Assembly (NCBI GenBank): GCA_020726265.1
Contig: DYSZ01000018.1
Span: forward strand, 1-38,386
Source: Draconibacterium orientale
GTDB taxonomy: Bacteria > Bacteroidota > Bacteroidia > Bacteroidales > Prolixibacteraceae
Length of the DNA stretch: 38,386 bases
Reading direction: 5' to 3'
Shown here: positions 8,251-16,320 of the stretch, piece after piece
Position numbering within the stretch: the stretch's first letter is position 1
Layout of the letters: each line of letters opens with the position of its first letter
Translations under genes and position numbers: made by a program
Notes under the pieces: generated by a model
What the model saw: the letters and a program-made list of their open reading frames with translations, nothing else
The model's database searches: none
Told to the model about the DNA's origin: nothing

Positions 8251-9189
8251 CTACTCCGGCAAAACCCCGGCTGTTACGTCGGTTACTGAAAAATAATCGC
8301 CGAATTGTGCCAGAAACCCGATGCTGAATGCACGGAAAGTATAGCTTACAGGCAGCAAAATTACCGACCCTACATATGGAATTATTATCAGCAACAGCCC
8401 AATACAACAAGTTAACAGAGCAGCTAACAATATGAGAATTCCCACACCAATGCCAACTGCGAAAACAAAAAGTCCGTAAAGAATAAACGAACCCGGATGC
8501 TGTAGGGTGAGCGTCAGAAATTTAGACCAGGCTTGTGTTGCAGAAAAGTTATGTTTGTACATGATGGGAACAATAAAATCGTTCAGAAACAGAGAAATGT
8601 ACCCGAAAATAACCAGCAAAGCCACAATGGTGATTACAAAACTTACGATAAAACCGATTTTCGATACTTCGGGGACTACCCCTGTATGAATATTTTTTGC
8701 CACGCCAAAACCATAGATAGCCAGTAAAATAATCACGCCAAAAACCAGCCAGCCATAAAAAAATTGCCACCAGAAAAGCGAGTTTCCCTGTTTTCGGTAG
8801 TCATTCCAAGGTTTAACAACGGCATCGGCATTGTTTACCACGTTGTACAGAAACATAAATTTTCCGCGGGAGCTGACCCAGGTCAGCACAGTGGCAATTA
8901 CAAAAATTAAAACAAGGGCCACGATAATCAAACCAAGCCAAAGCGGGTGTTCCACCAGCCAGTCGCGGGCTATTTCAGGAAATGAAAAAATCTTGTCAAC
9001 GTTAAAATCATGAATGTTGTTGTTTATTTTTCCGTTGCTTCGGCCGCCGCCACTGCTGCATTCAGTTAACCCGGCAAGAAAGGCGGTAAATCCGACTGTT
9101 ATCCATTTCGGTAAATCGAAAGGTTGAAAAAGTGCTTTTTTCATGCGGTTGAAACCCTCTGAAAGAGGTTCGGCATAGTTTACGGTCAT
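8251..9189 (-). CDS. Polytopic inner-membrane protein of unknown function
   Basis: A 312-residue protein with a cytosolic-looking N-terminus followed by hydrophobic helices near residues 84-106, 140-161, 177-199, 234-258 and 259-282. A short N-terminal segment (residues 28-42) is also hydrophobic and precedes a Gly/Ser-rich loop. The motif L-N-D-F-I-V-P-I-M-Y (202-211) and the layout resemble the DUF4013/DUF7544-like group of uncharacterised membrane proteins, but I cannot assign a family with confidence. No catalytic residues stand out. It lies between the EF-G paralogue (terminator between them) and the fusion gene (161-nt gap), so it is probably transcribed alone. Confidence 0.75.
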   Translation of the reverse strand: MTVNYAEPLSEGFNRMKKALFQPFDLPKWITVGFTAFLAGLTECSSGGGRSNGKINNNIHDFNVDKIFSFPEIARDWLVEHPLWLGLIIVALVLIFVIATVLTWVSSRGKFMFLYNVVNNADAVVKPWNDYRKQGNSLFWWQFFYGWLVFGVIILLAIYGFGVAKNIHTGVVPEVSKIGFIVSFVITIVALLVIFGYISLFLNDFIVPIMYKHNFSATQAWSKFLTLTLQHPGSFILYGLFVFAVGIGVGILILLAALLTCCIGLLLIIIPYVGSVILLPVSYTFRAFSIGFLAQFGDYFSVTDVTAGVLPE

Positions 9190-9271
9190 GGTTAATAATT
9201 TTTCAGGTTCGTGGCAATTTACGAAAAATAAATGTTTGCGCAGTATGTTTCAGTGCAGTAAAATTAAACAT

Positions 9272-9303
9272 AAAAAAAGCCCCGACTCTTTCGAGCCGGG
9301 GCC
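9272..9303 (-). terminator. Rho-independent terminator after the EF-G paralogue
   Basis: Read on the minus strand, a 10-bp stem (GCCCCGGCTC pairing with GAGTCGGGGC, with one G-T pair) closes a GAAA tetraloop and is followed by seven T. The plus-strand side has no T-run, so it acts in one direction. Confidence 0.9.
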
Positions 9304-9340
9304 GTTCATTGGTTTATAGTGAAATGGATTAGAAAATGTT

Positions 9341-11497
9341 CTATTCTTCGTCTGCCTCTTCAGCGTAGGCTTTCAGCAGTTCTTCCTGTACATCGGCAGG
9401 TACTTTTTCGTATTCGCTGAATTCCATGTTAAATAAACCACGGCCACCGGTAATTGAACTCACAGCTGTAGTGTATTTGTACATTTCCTTTAACGGAACT
9501 TTTGCCGTAATTTTTTCAAGATTTTTTTCAGAGCCCATACCCATAATCATTGCACGGCGGCCCTGAAGGTCGCTCATGGCGTCACCCATTCTATCGGACG
9601 GAACCCAAACATTCAGATTATAAATTGGTTCCAGAATTTTTGCACCTGCATTTTTAAATGCTTTACTGAATGCGTTACGTCCTGCAAGCCTGAACGAAAT
9701 TTCGTTTGAGTCAACCGGGTGCATTTTGCCATCATAAACATAAACCCTGATGTCGCGGGCATACGAACCTGTTAGCGGGCCTTCTTCCATTTTTTCCATG
9801 ATACCTTTCAGAATCGCAGGCATAAAACGGGCATCGATTGAACCACCAACAATACAATTACAATAAATAAGTTTACCGCCCCATGGTAAAATGTGTTCTT
9901 GAACGTCGCGAACCGACATTTTTTGTTCTTTGTCGCCAAATTTGAACATTGTTTTGGGCTGACTGCCTTCTTCATAAGGTTCAATAATCAGGTGAACTTC
10001 GCCGAATTGACCGGCGCCACCTGATTGTTTTTTGTGGCGGTGATCGGCTTGTGCCGGTTTTGTAATTGTTTCGCGATATGGTATTTTAGGCTGATAAACT
10101 TCAACTTCAATTTTATACACATGGTCGAAAAACCATTTCAGAATATTGAGGTGGTATTCTCCCTGACCCTGTACAATTAATTGTTTGAGTTCTTTTGAGT
10201 ACTCAATAATATAGGTCGGGTCTTCGAACCTGATTTTATTTAAAACTTCGCCTACTTTTTCATCATCCGACTCATTCTTTGCTTTCATTGCAACAGTAAT
10301 GCGGGGTAATGGGAAAACAACAGGCTGGAATTTTGTATCTGCTTCCTTGGTTGTAAGTGTGTGGTTGTATTTTGTTTCTTTCAGTTTTACAGTACATCCG
10401 AGGTCGCCGGCAACCAGTTCTTCCACTTTTTCGCGGTTTTTACCAACCGACACAAAAATCTGTGATAGTCTTTCTTTGTTGGCTGTTGTGGCATTGATCA
10501 AGTCGAGGCCTTCGGTAATTTTTCCCGACATTACCTTGAAATAGGTGATTTCGCCAACGTGTGGTTCCACCGCTGTTTTGAAAACAAATAAACTAGGTTT
10601 TTCGTTTTCATCCATTTTGGGTTCTTTGCCACTGGCAATTTTTATGCGTGGTCGTTCGCATGGCGACGGAGCATTGTTGGCAATAAATTCGATTAAACGG
10701 CCAACACCGATGTTTTTCTTTGCACCTGTGCACAAAACAGGGTACAAACTGCGGTCGAGAATACCCAAACGGATGCCTTTGCGCATGTCTTCCTCAGAAA
10801 GTGAACCCTGTTCGAAATAGAGTTCCATAAGTGACTCTTCGTTTTCGGCAGCCATTTCCACAAGCTGGTTGTGCAGTTCGGCTGCCTTGTCGGCTTCCGA
10901 AGCAGGAATATCGATTATTTCAGGTTTGCCACCATCTTTCCCGTATTTGTACAATTTCATCTTCAAAACATCAACGATTGAAGAGAACCCCGGGCCGGCA
11001 TCAACCGGGTATTGAATAACAGTAACTTTATTTCCGAATAAATTTTTGCACTGTTCAAGGGTTGAGTCAAAGTTTGAGTTATCGTGGTCGAGTTGGTTAA
11101 ATATTAATCCTACCGGGATGTGCGCTGTGTCGGCATGACGGTTGGCTGCTTCGGTTCCGGCTTCAATTCCGTTTGAGGCATTTACCACTATAAAATTTAT
11201 GTCGGTTACATACAGCGAAGAAGCCACTCCTCCGCATAAATCGTCCATTCCGGGGGCATCAAGAATATTGATTTTTTTACCGTTAACTTCGGTGTACATC
11301 AGCGATGAATACACTGAGTTGCCGTAGTCCTGTTCAATATGAGTGTAATCTGAGGCTGTATTTTTTGCAGTGACTTCACCCCTGCGATTGATTATACCAC
11401 CCTCGAAAAGCATAGCTTCTGCAAGGGTGGTTTTCCCACTGCCGGCATTTCCTGATAAGGTAATGTTACGAATCTGATTCGTTTTAAAAATTTTCAT
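9341..11497 (-). CDS. Elongation factor G paralogue (EF-G2 type) with degenerate GTPase motifs
   Basis: A 718-residue protein with full EF-G architecture: G domain, domain II, and domains III-V (for example HKKQSGGAGQFGEV and SDLQGRRAMIMGM). P-loop GNAGSGKT (16-23) is intact, but G3 reads DAPGM (80-84) instead of DTPGH, so the catalytic switch II His is Met. The switch I stretch has lost the R-G-I-T motif (residues 57-62, D-Y-G-N-S-V), and G4 is NQLD (134-137) instead of NKMD. The true EF-G is at 21198-23309. A Bacteroides EF-G2 paralogue has been reported to support translation under nutrient limitation without GTP hydrolysis; this is probably its orthologue (inference). It has its own promoter and terminator. 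Confidence 0.9.
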   Translation of the reverse strand: MKIFKTNQIRNITLSGNAGSGKTTLAEAMLFEGGIINRRGEVTAKNTASDYTHIEQDYGNSVYSSLMYTEVNGKKINILDAPGMDDLCGGVASSLYVTDINFIVVNASNGIEAGTEAANRHADTAHIPVGLIFNQLDHDNSNFDSTLEQCKNLFGNKVTVIQYPVDAGPGFSSIVDVLKMKLYKYGKDGGKPEIIDIPASEADKAAELHNQLVEMAAENEESLMELYFEQGSLSEEDMRKGIRLGILDRSLYPVLCTGAKKNIGVGRLIEFIANNAPSPCERPRIKIASGKEPKMDENEKPSLFVFKTAVEPHVGEITYFKVMSGKITEGLDLINATTANKERLSQIFVSVGKNREKVEELVAGDLGCTVKLKETKYNHTLTTKEADTKFQPVVFPLPRITVAMKAKNESDDEKVGEVLNKIRFEDPTYIIEYSKELKQLIVQGQGEYHLNILKWFFDHVYKIEVEVYQPKIPYRETITKPAQADHRHKKQSGGAGQFGEVHLIIEPYEEGSQPKTMFKFGDKEQKMSVRDVQEHILPWGGKLIYCNCIVGGSIDARFMPAILKGIMEKMEEGPLTGSYARDIRVYVYDGKMHPVDSNEISFRLAGRNAFSKAFKNAGAKILEPIYNLNVWVPSDRMGDAMSDLQGRRAMIMGMGSEKNLEKITAKVPLKEMYKYTTAVSSITGGRGLFNMEFSEYEKVPADVQEELLKAYAEEADEE

Positions 11498-11559
11498 ATT
11501 GTTGTTCTTTTTTGATTTGTTTTATCTGCCGCCCGAACTGGTTTTTCGGAGAAGGCCAC

Positions 11560-11589
11560 CAAAAATAGTAATAATTTATTAACACACAA
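11560..11589 (-). promoter_or_regulatory. Promoter of the EF-G paralogue
   Basis: On the minus strand TTG (11589-11587), a 19-nt spacer and TATTTTTG (11567-11560) match the Bacteroidota consensus. The expected start is near 11553, a leader of about 55 nt. Confidence 0.7.
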
Positions 11590-11842
11590 GAGTACCCGGT
11601 TTTGTTAAAAAAGTAGTACGCAAAATGCCGTTTTCAGTTCAATTGTAACTATGTGTTTATGAGTAGTTTGTTAGTTCTTGATATGTGTGATGTTGTGTTA
11701 AATACCACATAATAAGTGTAGTATGAGAAATTACACATTTTTTTGAAAAACGATTTTTTATACCTGTTTCAGGACAGTGTGAGGCTGAAATATTACGTTT
11801 TTGTTACTTTTTACGGGTATCAGTATTCCATGATAATATTTC

Positions 11843-11850
11843 TACATTTG
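11843..11850 (+). promoter_or_regulatory. -7 promoter element of the TonB receptor operon
   Basis: TACATTTG is a perfect TAnnTTTG match ending 19 nt before the start codon at 11870, so the leader would be only about 14 nt. No TTG is seen at -33, which fits a promoter needing an activator or an ECF sigma factor (inference). Confidence 0.45.
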
Positions 11851-11869
11851 CCTGCCTTAAAAGGTTGCA

Positions 11870-14194
11870 ATGCTCCTGAAAAATATACACTTAATTACAA
11901 TTTTGTTGCTGATGATAAATCATTTATCAGCACAACAGAATTTTGTCATTAGCGGGCATATCAGCGATGCAGCTACTGGCGAAGATTTGCCTGGTGCATC
12001 AATCGTGGTTGAAGGTACTGTCACATCGGGAACAGCCACAAACAGTTATGGCTTTTATTCGCTCTCTCTTCCGGCAGGTAATTATCGGGTTCGTTTTCAG
12101 TATGTTGGCTACGAGCCTCAAAATATGCAGGTTGAATTGAATGGAAACAGGAAAATAGATATTGAACTGGGTGAAAAAACATTCGAATTAGGAAATATTG
12201 TGGTAACCGGCGAACGTGCCGACCGGAATATAACCTCGGTTGAGATGGGTAATGTAAAACTGGCGCCAAAGCAAATTGAAAAAATACCTGTGATTTTTGG
12301 AGAGCAGGATATTCTGAAAACCATGCAGTTGATGCCGGGAATAAAATCGGCAGGAGAGGGGAATTCGGGTTTTTATGTGCGTGGTGGAGGAATTGACCAA
12401 AACCTGATTTTGCTCGATGAGGCTCCAGTGTACAATGCCTCGCATTTACTTGGGTTTTTCTCCATTTTTAATTCGGAAGCAATTCGCGATGCGAGCCTGT
12501 TAAAAGGATCAATTCCGGCTGAATACGGAGGTCGTGCATCATCGGTTTTCGATGTTAAAATGAAAGAGGGAAATCTGAAAGAGTTTGGAGTTGCTGGCAG
12601 CGTTGGATTAATTTCTTCGAATGTTGCGCTGGAAGGGCCATTCGAAAAAGACCGTGGTTCGTTTATCGTCAGCGCACGGCGAACCTATGCCGACCTGTTT
12701 CTGGTCTTTTCAAAAAAAGAAGAGCTTCATCATACAAGCCTTTATTTTTACGATTTGAATCTGAAATCGAATTATAAAATCAACGAAAACAACCGCATTT
12801 ATCTTTCGGGCTATTTTGGTCGCGATAATTTCAGGTTTAACAATGAGTTTGGTTTCGACTGGGGCAACCTCACCGGAACGCTTCGATGGAATCACAATTT
12901 CAGTGAAAAACTGTTTTCGAATACCTCATTTATTCTGAGCAAATATTCATACGATGTTAATATTTTGGGTGATACCGAAATTACGATTGGGTCGCAAATT
13001 GATGATATTAACCTGAAACAGGATTTCACATGGTATGTTAATCCAGCGAATATGATGAAGTTTGGCGGGAATGTGATTTATCACAATATTCTGCCGGGCG
13101 AAATCACTGCCTCTGCAAATTCAGGAGTGAACCCCGAAATCATTACAAAACGAAAAGCCATTGAATGGGCTGGATATATTTCCAACTCGCAGCAAATCAG
13201 TAATAAACTGAAAATATACTACGGTTTACGACTCGCACTTTTCAGTAATGTGGGGCCTGGCGAATTCTATGAGTTTGGCGAAAATGGTCAGCTTAGTGAA
13301 ACCGTGAATATCGATGATTTTCAATTTGTAAAAACACAGGGCGGCCTTGAACCAAGACTCGGAATCAACTATATAATCAACTCGAAAAACTCGGTGAAAG
13401 CATCGTACAACCGCATTTACCAGTTTTTGCACCTGCTCTCGAATTCGACCACCACCACGCCCACCGATTTGTGGTTACCCAGCAGCAATAATGTTAAACC
13501 GCAGATTGCCGACCAGATTTCGGCCGGGTATTTCCGCAATTTCAAAGACAACGAATTTGAATCGTCGGTTGAAATATATTACAAAGACCTGAAAAACCAG
13601 ATTGACTACCGCAATGGTGCCGAACTTTTATTTAACTCAACTGTGGAAGCCGAACTTGTTTTTGGACGAGGTTGGGCGTACGGAGCCGAATTCTTTTTCA
13701 AACGAAATTTTGGCCGCGTAAATGGGTGGGTTAGTTACACCTGGTCGCGAACCATGCGTCAGTTCGACAAAATTAACAACGGAAATGCCTTTCCTGCACG
13801 CCAGGACCGGATCCACGACTTATCGCTTGTGGGAATGTACGATATTTCAAAGAAATGGAACTTTTCGGCAACATGGGTTTACTACACCGGGAATGCAGTA
13901 ACTTTTCCGAGCGGTAAATATGAAATTGGCGGACAGGTAACAGCGTACTATACCGAGAGAAACGGATGTCGCATGCCGCCTTATCACCGACTCGATCTTG
14001 CACTGACGTGGCAACGGAAAATAACAGAAAAATTTGAATCGAGCTGGAACTTCTCGGTGTATAATGCTTACGGGCGCGAGAATGCCTATTTTATACAATT
14101 CAGGGAAAACGAAGAGAATCCTGATGTGAGAGAAGCTGTGCAATTTGCTATTTTTAAGGCAATTCCATCAGTGAGTTATCGATTTAAGTTTTAA
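11870..14194 (+). CDS. TonB-dependent outer-membrane receptor with carboxypeptidase-regulatory-like N-terminal domain
   Basis: A 774-residue outer-membrane receptor. Residues 1-21 are a signal peptide ending L-S-A. Residues 26-110 form a carboxypeptidase-regulatory-like beta domain (ISGHISDAATGEDLPGASIV, then YGFYSLSLPAGNYRV). Residues 115-225 are the plug (QDILKTMQLMPGIKS, FYVRGGGIDQNLILLDEAPV, LLKGSIPAEYGGRASSVFDV). The rest is beta-barrel ending in an aromatic strand (SYRFKF). It is shorter than SusC proteins (about 1000 residues) and lacks a SusD partner. Paired with the DUF4249 lipoprotein that follows, it belongs to a common but little-studied Bacteroidota pairing; the substrate is unknown. 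Confidence 0.93.
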   Translation: MLLKNIHLITILLLMINHLSAQQNFVISGHISDAATGEDLPGASIVVEGTVTSGTATNSYGFYSLSLPAGNYRVRFQYVGYEPQNMQVELNGNRKIDIELGEKTFELGNIVVTGERADRNITSVEMGNVKLAPKQIEKIPVIFGEQDILKTMQLMPGIKSAGEGNSGFYVRGGGIDQNLILLDEAPVYNASHLLGFFSIFNSEAIRDASLLKGSIPAEYGGRASSVFDVKMKEGNLKEFGVAGSVGLISSNVALEGPFEKDRGSFIVSARRTYADLFLVFSKKEELHHTSLYFYDLNLKSNYKINENNRIYLSGYFGRDNFRFNNEFGFDWGNLTGTLRWNHNFSEKLFSNTSFILSKYSYDVNILGDTEITIGSQIDDINLKQDFTWYVNPANMMKFGGNVIYHNILPGEITASANSGVNPEIITKRKAIEWAGYISNSQQISNKLKIYYGLRLALFSNVGPGEFYEFGENGQLSETVNIDDFQFVKTQGGLEPRLGINYIINSKNSVKASYNRIYQFLHLLSNSTTTTPTDLWLPSSNNVKPQIADQISAGYFRNFKDNEFESSVEIYYKDLKNQIDYRNGAELLFNSTVEAELVFGRGWAYGAEFFFKRNFGRVNGWVSYTWSRTMRQFDKINNGNAFPARQDRIHDLSLVGMYDISKKWNFSATWVYYTGNAVTFPSGKYEIGGQVTAYYTERNGCRMPPYHRLDLALTWQRKITEKFESSWNFSVYNAYGRENAYFIQFRENEENPDVREAVQFAIFKAIPSVSYRFKF

Positions 14195-14250
14195 TGCGAG
14201 AATGATTAAATGATTAAATGAATGAAAAAACTAATGGCTACAATTTTGAA

Positions 14251-15048
14251 ATGAAGAATATTTATTATCTGCTGATTTTAACCTTCTTATTTTCGGGTTG
14301 CGAAAAGGTAATTGACGTGGATTTAAATGATGCCGATCCACAAATTGTTATCGAAGGAAAAATTGATGGTGATAATGGTTTGGCAGAGGTTAAGATTTCG
14401 ATGACATCAAGCTATTTTGATACCGTACCCGGTGCTAAAGTTTCTGATGCAATGGTTTTTGTGAACGACGAACATGGGAAAAAATTCAGATTTTATGAAA
14501 CGGCTCCAGGAGTTTACAGGTCGTTCGAAATCAGGCCCGAAACATATACCACCTATAAACTGACAGTGGAAACCGGTAGTGAAATTTATGAGGCTGAATC
14601 GACACTGAACCCTGTTGTACCGATTGATTCGGTTACTTGGTTTTACGATGAAGGCAGTTCTTTTTTTGATGCAGGTTATTATCTGAAAATACATTTAACC
14701 GATCCGCAGGACGAGCAAAATTTTTACCGGATTAAAGTTTATAAAAATGGCGTGTTACGAAACAGCAGCGACGATATTTTGCTTTTTAACGACAGGTATA
14801 TAAATGGAAATAAAATTGATGTTTCGTTGTTCAACGATCCGTATAAACTGAAAGACACCATTCTTGTACAGCTAGTTTCGCTTGATGAGAAAGTGTACGA
14901 TTACTACAAAACTTTTTCAGAATTACTAAATAATAATCCCGGTTCTGCTGCACCGGCCAACCCAAATTCAAACCTTTCAAACGGAGCACTCGGGTATTTT
15001 TCCGTCTGGACTTCGGATACAATGTCGGTAATTATCAGGGAGGAGTGA
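14251..15048 (+). CDS. DUF4249 lipoprotein
   Basis: A 265-residue lipoprotein with signal MKNIYYLLILTFLFSG-C and lipobox F-S-G-C, followed by the DUF4249 pattern (EKVIDVDLNDADPQIVIEG, then a beta-sandwich-like region with VYRSFEIRPETYTTYKLTV). I chose the ATG at 14251 because it starts directly at the lipoprotein signal; an upstream in-frame ATG at 14218 would add 11 polar residues before it. It follows the TonB receptor by 56 nt and is probably co-transcribed. Family members are presumed surface or periplasmic partners of TonB receptors; the exact role is unknown. Confidence 0.85.
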   Translation: MKNIYYLLILTFLFSGCEKVIDVDLNDADPQIVIEGKIDGDNGLAEVKISMTSSYFDTVPGAKVSDAMVFVNDEHGKKFRFYETAPGVYRSFEIRPETYTTYKLTVETGSEIYEAESTLNPVVPIDSVTWFYDEGSSFFDAGYYLKIHLTDPQDEQNFYRIKVYKNGVLRNSSDDILLFNDRYINGNKIDVSLFNDPYKLKDTILVQLVSLDEKVYDYYKTFSELLNNNPGSAAPANPNSNLSNGALGYFSVWTSDTMSVIIREE

Positions 15049-15117
15049 TTGGCTGTAAATCAAGTAATAATAATTTGTAATTCTTAATGAAGAAAAATTA
15101 TTCAGTGTATTGAGTGG

Positions 15118-15141
15118 TTTTACTCAATGCATTGAGTAAAA
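15118..15141. repeat. 24-bp perfect palindrome
   Basis: The half-site TTTTACTCAATG is followed directly by its exact reverse complement CATTGAGTAAAA. A further half-copy, ATTGAGT, lies at 15109-15115. There is no loop and no T-run after it, so it looks more like a dimeric protein-binding site or a recombination relic than a terminator. Confidence 0.8.
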
Positions 15142-15185
15142 TCTGACTTTATGTTTTAAGTGTTTTTATATGTTGTAATTACGAT

Positions 15186-15501
15186 ATGTGTATTGTTGAA
15201 ATCAGCAAAATCGAAATTGTTGAATCCGGCGACTTGATTTTGATTCGTGTTTCGGGCAGCCATTTTCTGTGGAAACAGGTTTGCCGGATGGTGGGCGTAA
15301 TGGTGGAAGCGGGCAGGGGAAAACTCAGTATCAGTGAAATAGAAGCCATTTTTACCAGCCCCTCTGAAATTGTGGCAAAACTAACTGCGCCACCCTCTGT
15401 GGCTGTATCTTGAAAAGGTTTGTTATGCAGGCGATAAGTCGCCGGAGGAATTAATTCCGGCGATTAGAGTGGAGAAAAATCAAAATAGCTCTGGTTATTA
15501 A
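15186..15501 (+). pseudogene. C-terminal remnant of a TruA-type tRNA pseudouridine synthase, frameshifted
   Basis: The first frame gives about 75 residues matching the C-terminal part of TruA-like pseudouridine synthases: S-G-S-H-F-L-W-K-Q-V-C-R-M-V-G, then an acidic/small-residue loop and A-P-P-S. It then stops at 15411-15413. Shifting by one base at about 15396-15400 restores the expected end (LYLEKVCYAGDKSPEELIPA) up to a stop at 15499-15501. The N-terminal catalytic half, including the catalytic Asp region, is absent upstream. It is therefore a truncated and frameshifted relic, presumably of a duplicate of the housekeeping gene. Confidence 0.8.
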
Positions 15502-15591
15502 CATATTTGCAGGATTTGATAATTGACTGACAAATCAGTTGTTTAAAACCAATTAGACTGAATTTAAAGGTTAATCAGTCAAATTATTATC

Positions 15592-15657
15592 TTTCGCCAA
15601 TAAAACAGAGCTATGCCAAAGTTTCCACATTATATGTAACCTGAAGTAGTTAGCTGC
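15592..15657 (+). repeat. Decayed copy of the 5' end of the C39-ABC exporter gene (direct repeat copy 1)
   Basis: This stretch aligns without gaps to 16255-16320 (offset 663 nt). The first eight codons (MPKFPHYM, 24 nt from 15613) are identical, the next codon is TAA where the intact gene has CAA, and similarity fades out by the codon matching the catalytic Cys15 (TGC at 15655). Part of the upstream leader (TTTCG, AATAAAA) is also shared. The toxin-antitoxin pair lies between the two copies. Confidence 0.85.
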
Positions 15658-15712
15658 AATCTTGTTTTTGAATGTTTTAACTAAACTTTGGATAATATTA
15701 AATTTTTGAAAA

Positions 15713-15958
15713 ATGAACACTGCGGAGATAAAATTGGAATTGTTCAGAAAAATAGATCGTCTTCCAGAAACCGACCTTGAAAATCTGTATCATCAATTTA
15801 TCGCTTTGTTGGATACTAATGCTAATTATAAATTGAATGATTTTGAGAAGAAGGCAATTGATGAAGCATTGGAGAAAAGTGAAGAAAATAAATTGGTTGA
15901 GCATTTGGATGTTCTAAACGAAGCAAGTGCAAAGTATCCCAATCTGAAATTCAAATGA
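15713..15958 (+). CDS. Putative antitoxin of a RelE/ParE-type toxin-antitoxin pair
   Basis: An 81-residue, highly charged helical protein (start MNTAEIKLELFRKIDRLPE) whose size and position fit the antitoxin of a type II module. The N-terminal half resembles the short helical antitoxins found with Bacteroidota RelE/ParE toxins, and the C-terminal half (KSEENKLVEHLDVLNEASAK) would wrap the toxin. Its stop overlaps the toxin start by 4 nt (ATGA), giving translational coupling. No DNA-binding domain is obvious, so autoregulation is uncertain. Confidence 0.65.
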   Translation: MNTAEIKLELFRKIDRLPETDLENLYHQFIALLDTNANYKLNDFEKKAIDEALEKSEENKLVEHLDVLNEASAKYPNLKFK

Positions 15959-16191
15959 GAAGAATCAGGTGGAATCCGGCTGCGGTAATTGATTATAATG
16001 AAAATATTGATTATTTACTTGAAAAATGGTTGGAAAAAGCAGCTCAACAATTCATCGATGAAGTGAACCACATTGAATTTATTCTTAGACAAGGAAATGT
16101 TGATTTTCAGGAAACAGAATTCGAGGGAGTAAAACGTATCGTTATCAGAAAGCAAATCAACCTGTTTTACAGAATTATTAATAATAACTAG
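15955..16191 (+). pseudogene. RelE/ParE-family toxin with premature amber stop
   Basis: The visible 78 residues show the ParE/RelE fold pattern: W-N-P-A-A at the start, a helix around 15-45, and the strand K-R-I-V-I-R-K-Q-I-N-L-F-Y-R-I-I. Translation then meets TAG at 16189-16191. The same frame continues beyond it for 18 more codons (VEFLRFWNNNKNIRKIIF) to TAA at 16246-16248. That is the expected last strand and tail of the family (usual length about 95-100 residues). The toxin is therefore probably inactivated by a nonsense mutation, unless the 78-residue form retains activity. Active ParE and RelE toxins poison gyrase or cleave mRNA, respectively. Confidence 0.75.
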
Positions 16192-16254
16192 GTTGAATTT
16201 TTACGTTTTTGGAACAACAATAAAAATATAAGAAAAATAATCTTTTAAGCTGAA

Positions 16255-16320
16255 TTTCGTTAATAAAAGATAATTATGCCAAAGTTTCCACATTATATGC
16301 AACCCGATGCAATGGACTGC
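16255..16320 (+). repeat. Direct repeat copy 2 (5' end of the intact exporter gene)
   Basis: This is the partner of 15592-15657. It covers the last 21 nt of leader and codons 1-15 of the exporter gene that starts at 16276. Confidence 0.85.

Larger units (their letters stand above)
11498..11869. other. Divergent intergenic region (372 nt)
   Basis: The spacer between the EF-G paralogue and the TonB receptor holds a promoter facing left (11560-11589) and a -7 box facing right (11843-11850). The AT-rich middle (about 11600-11840) contains no coding sequence or structured RNA that I can support. Confidence 0.6.

Noticed and set aside
11743-11952. Short plus-strand open frame before the TonB receptor
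   Set aside because: It spans the promoter and overlaps the receptor signal peptide in another frame, with no recognisable product.
14218-14250. Upstream ATG extending the DUF4249 lipoprotein by 11 residues
   Set aside because: The lipoprotein signal starts at 14251; the added residues are polar and would precede the signal.
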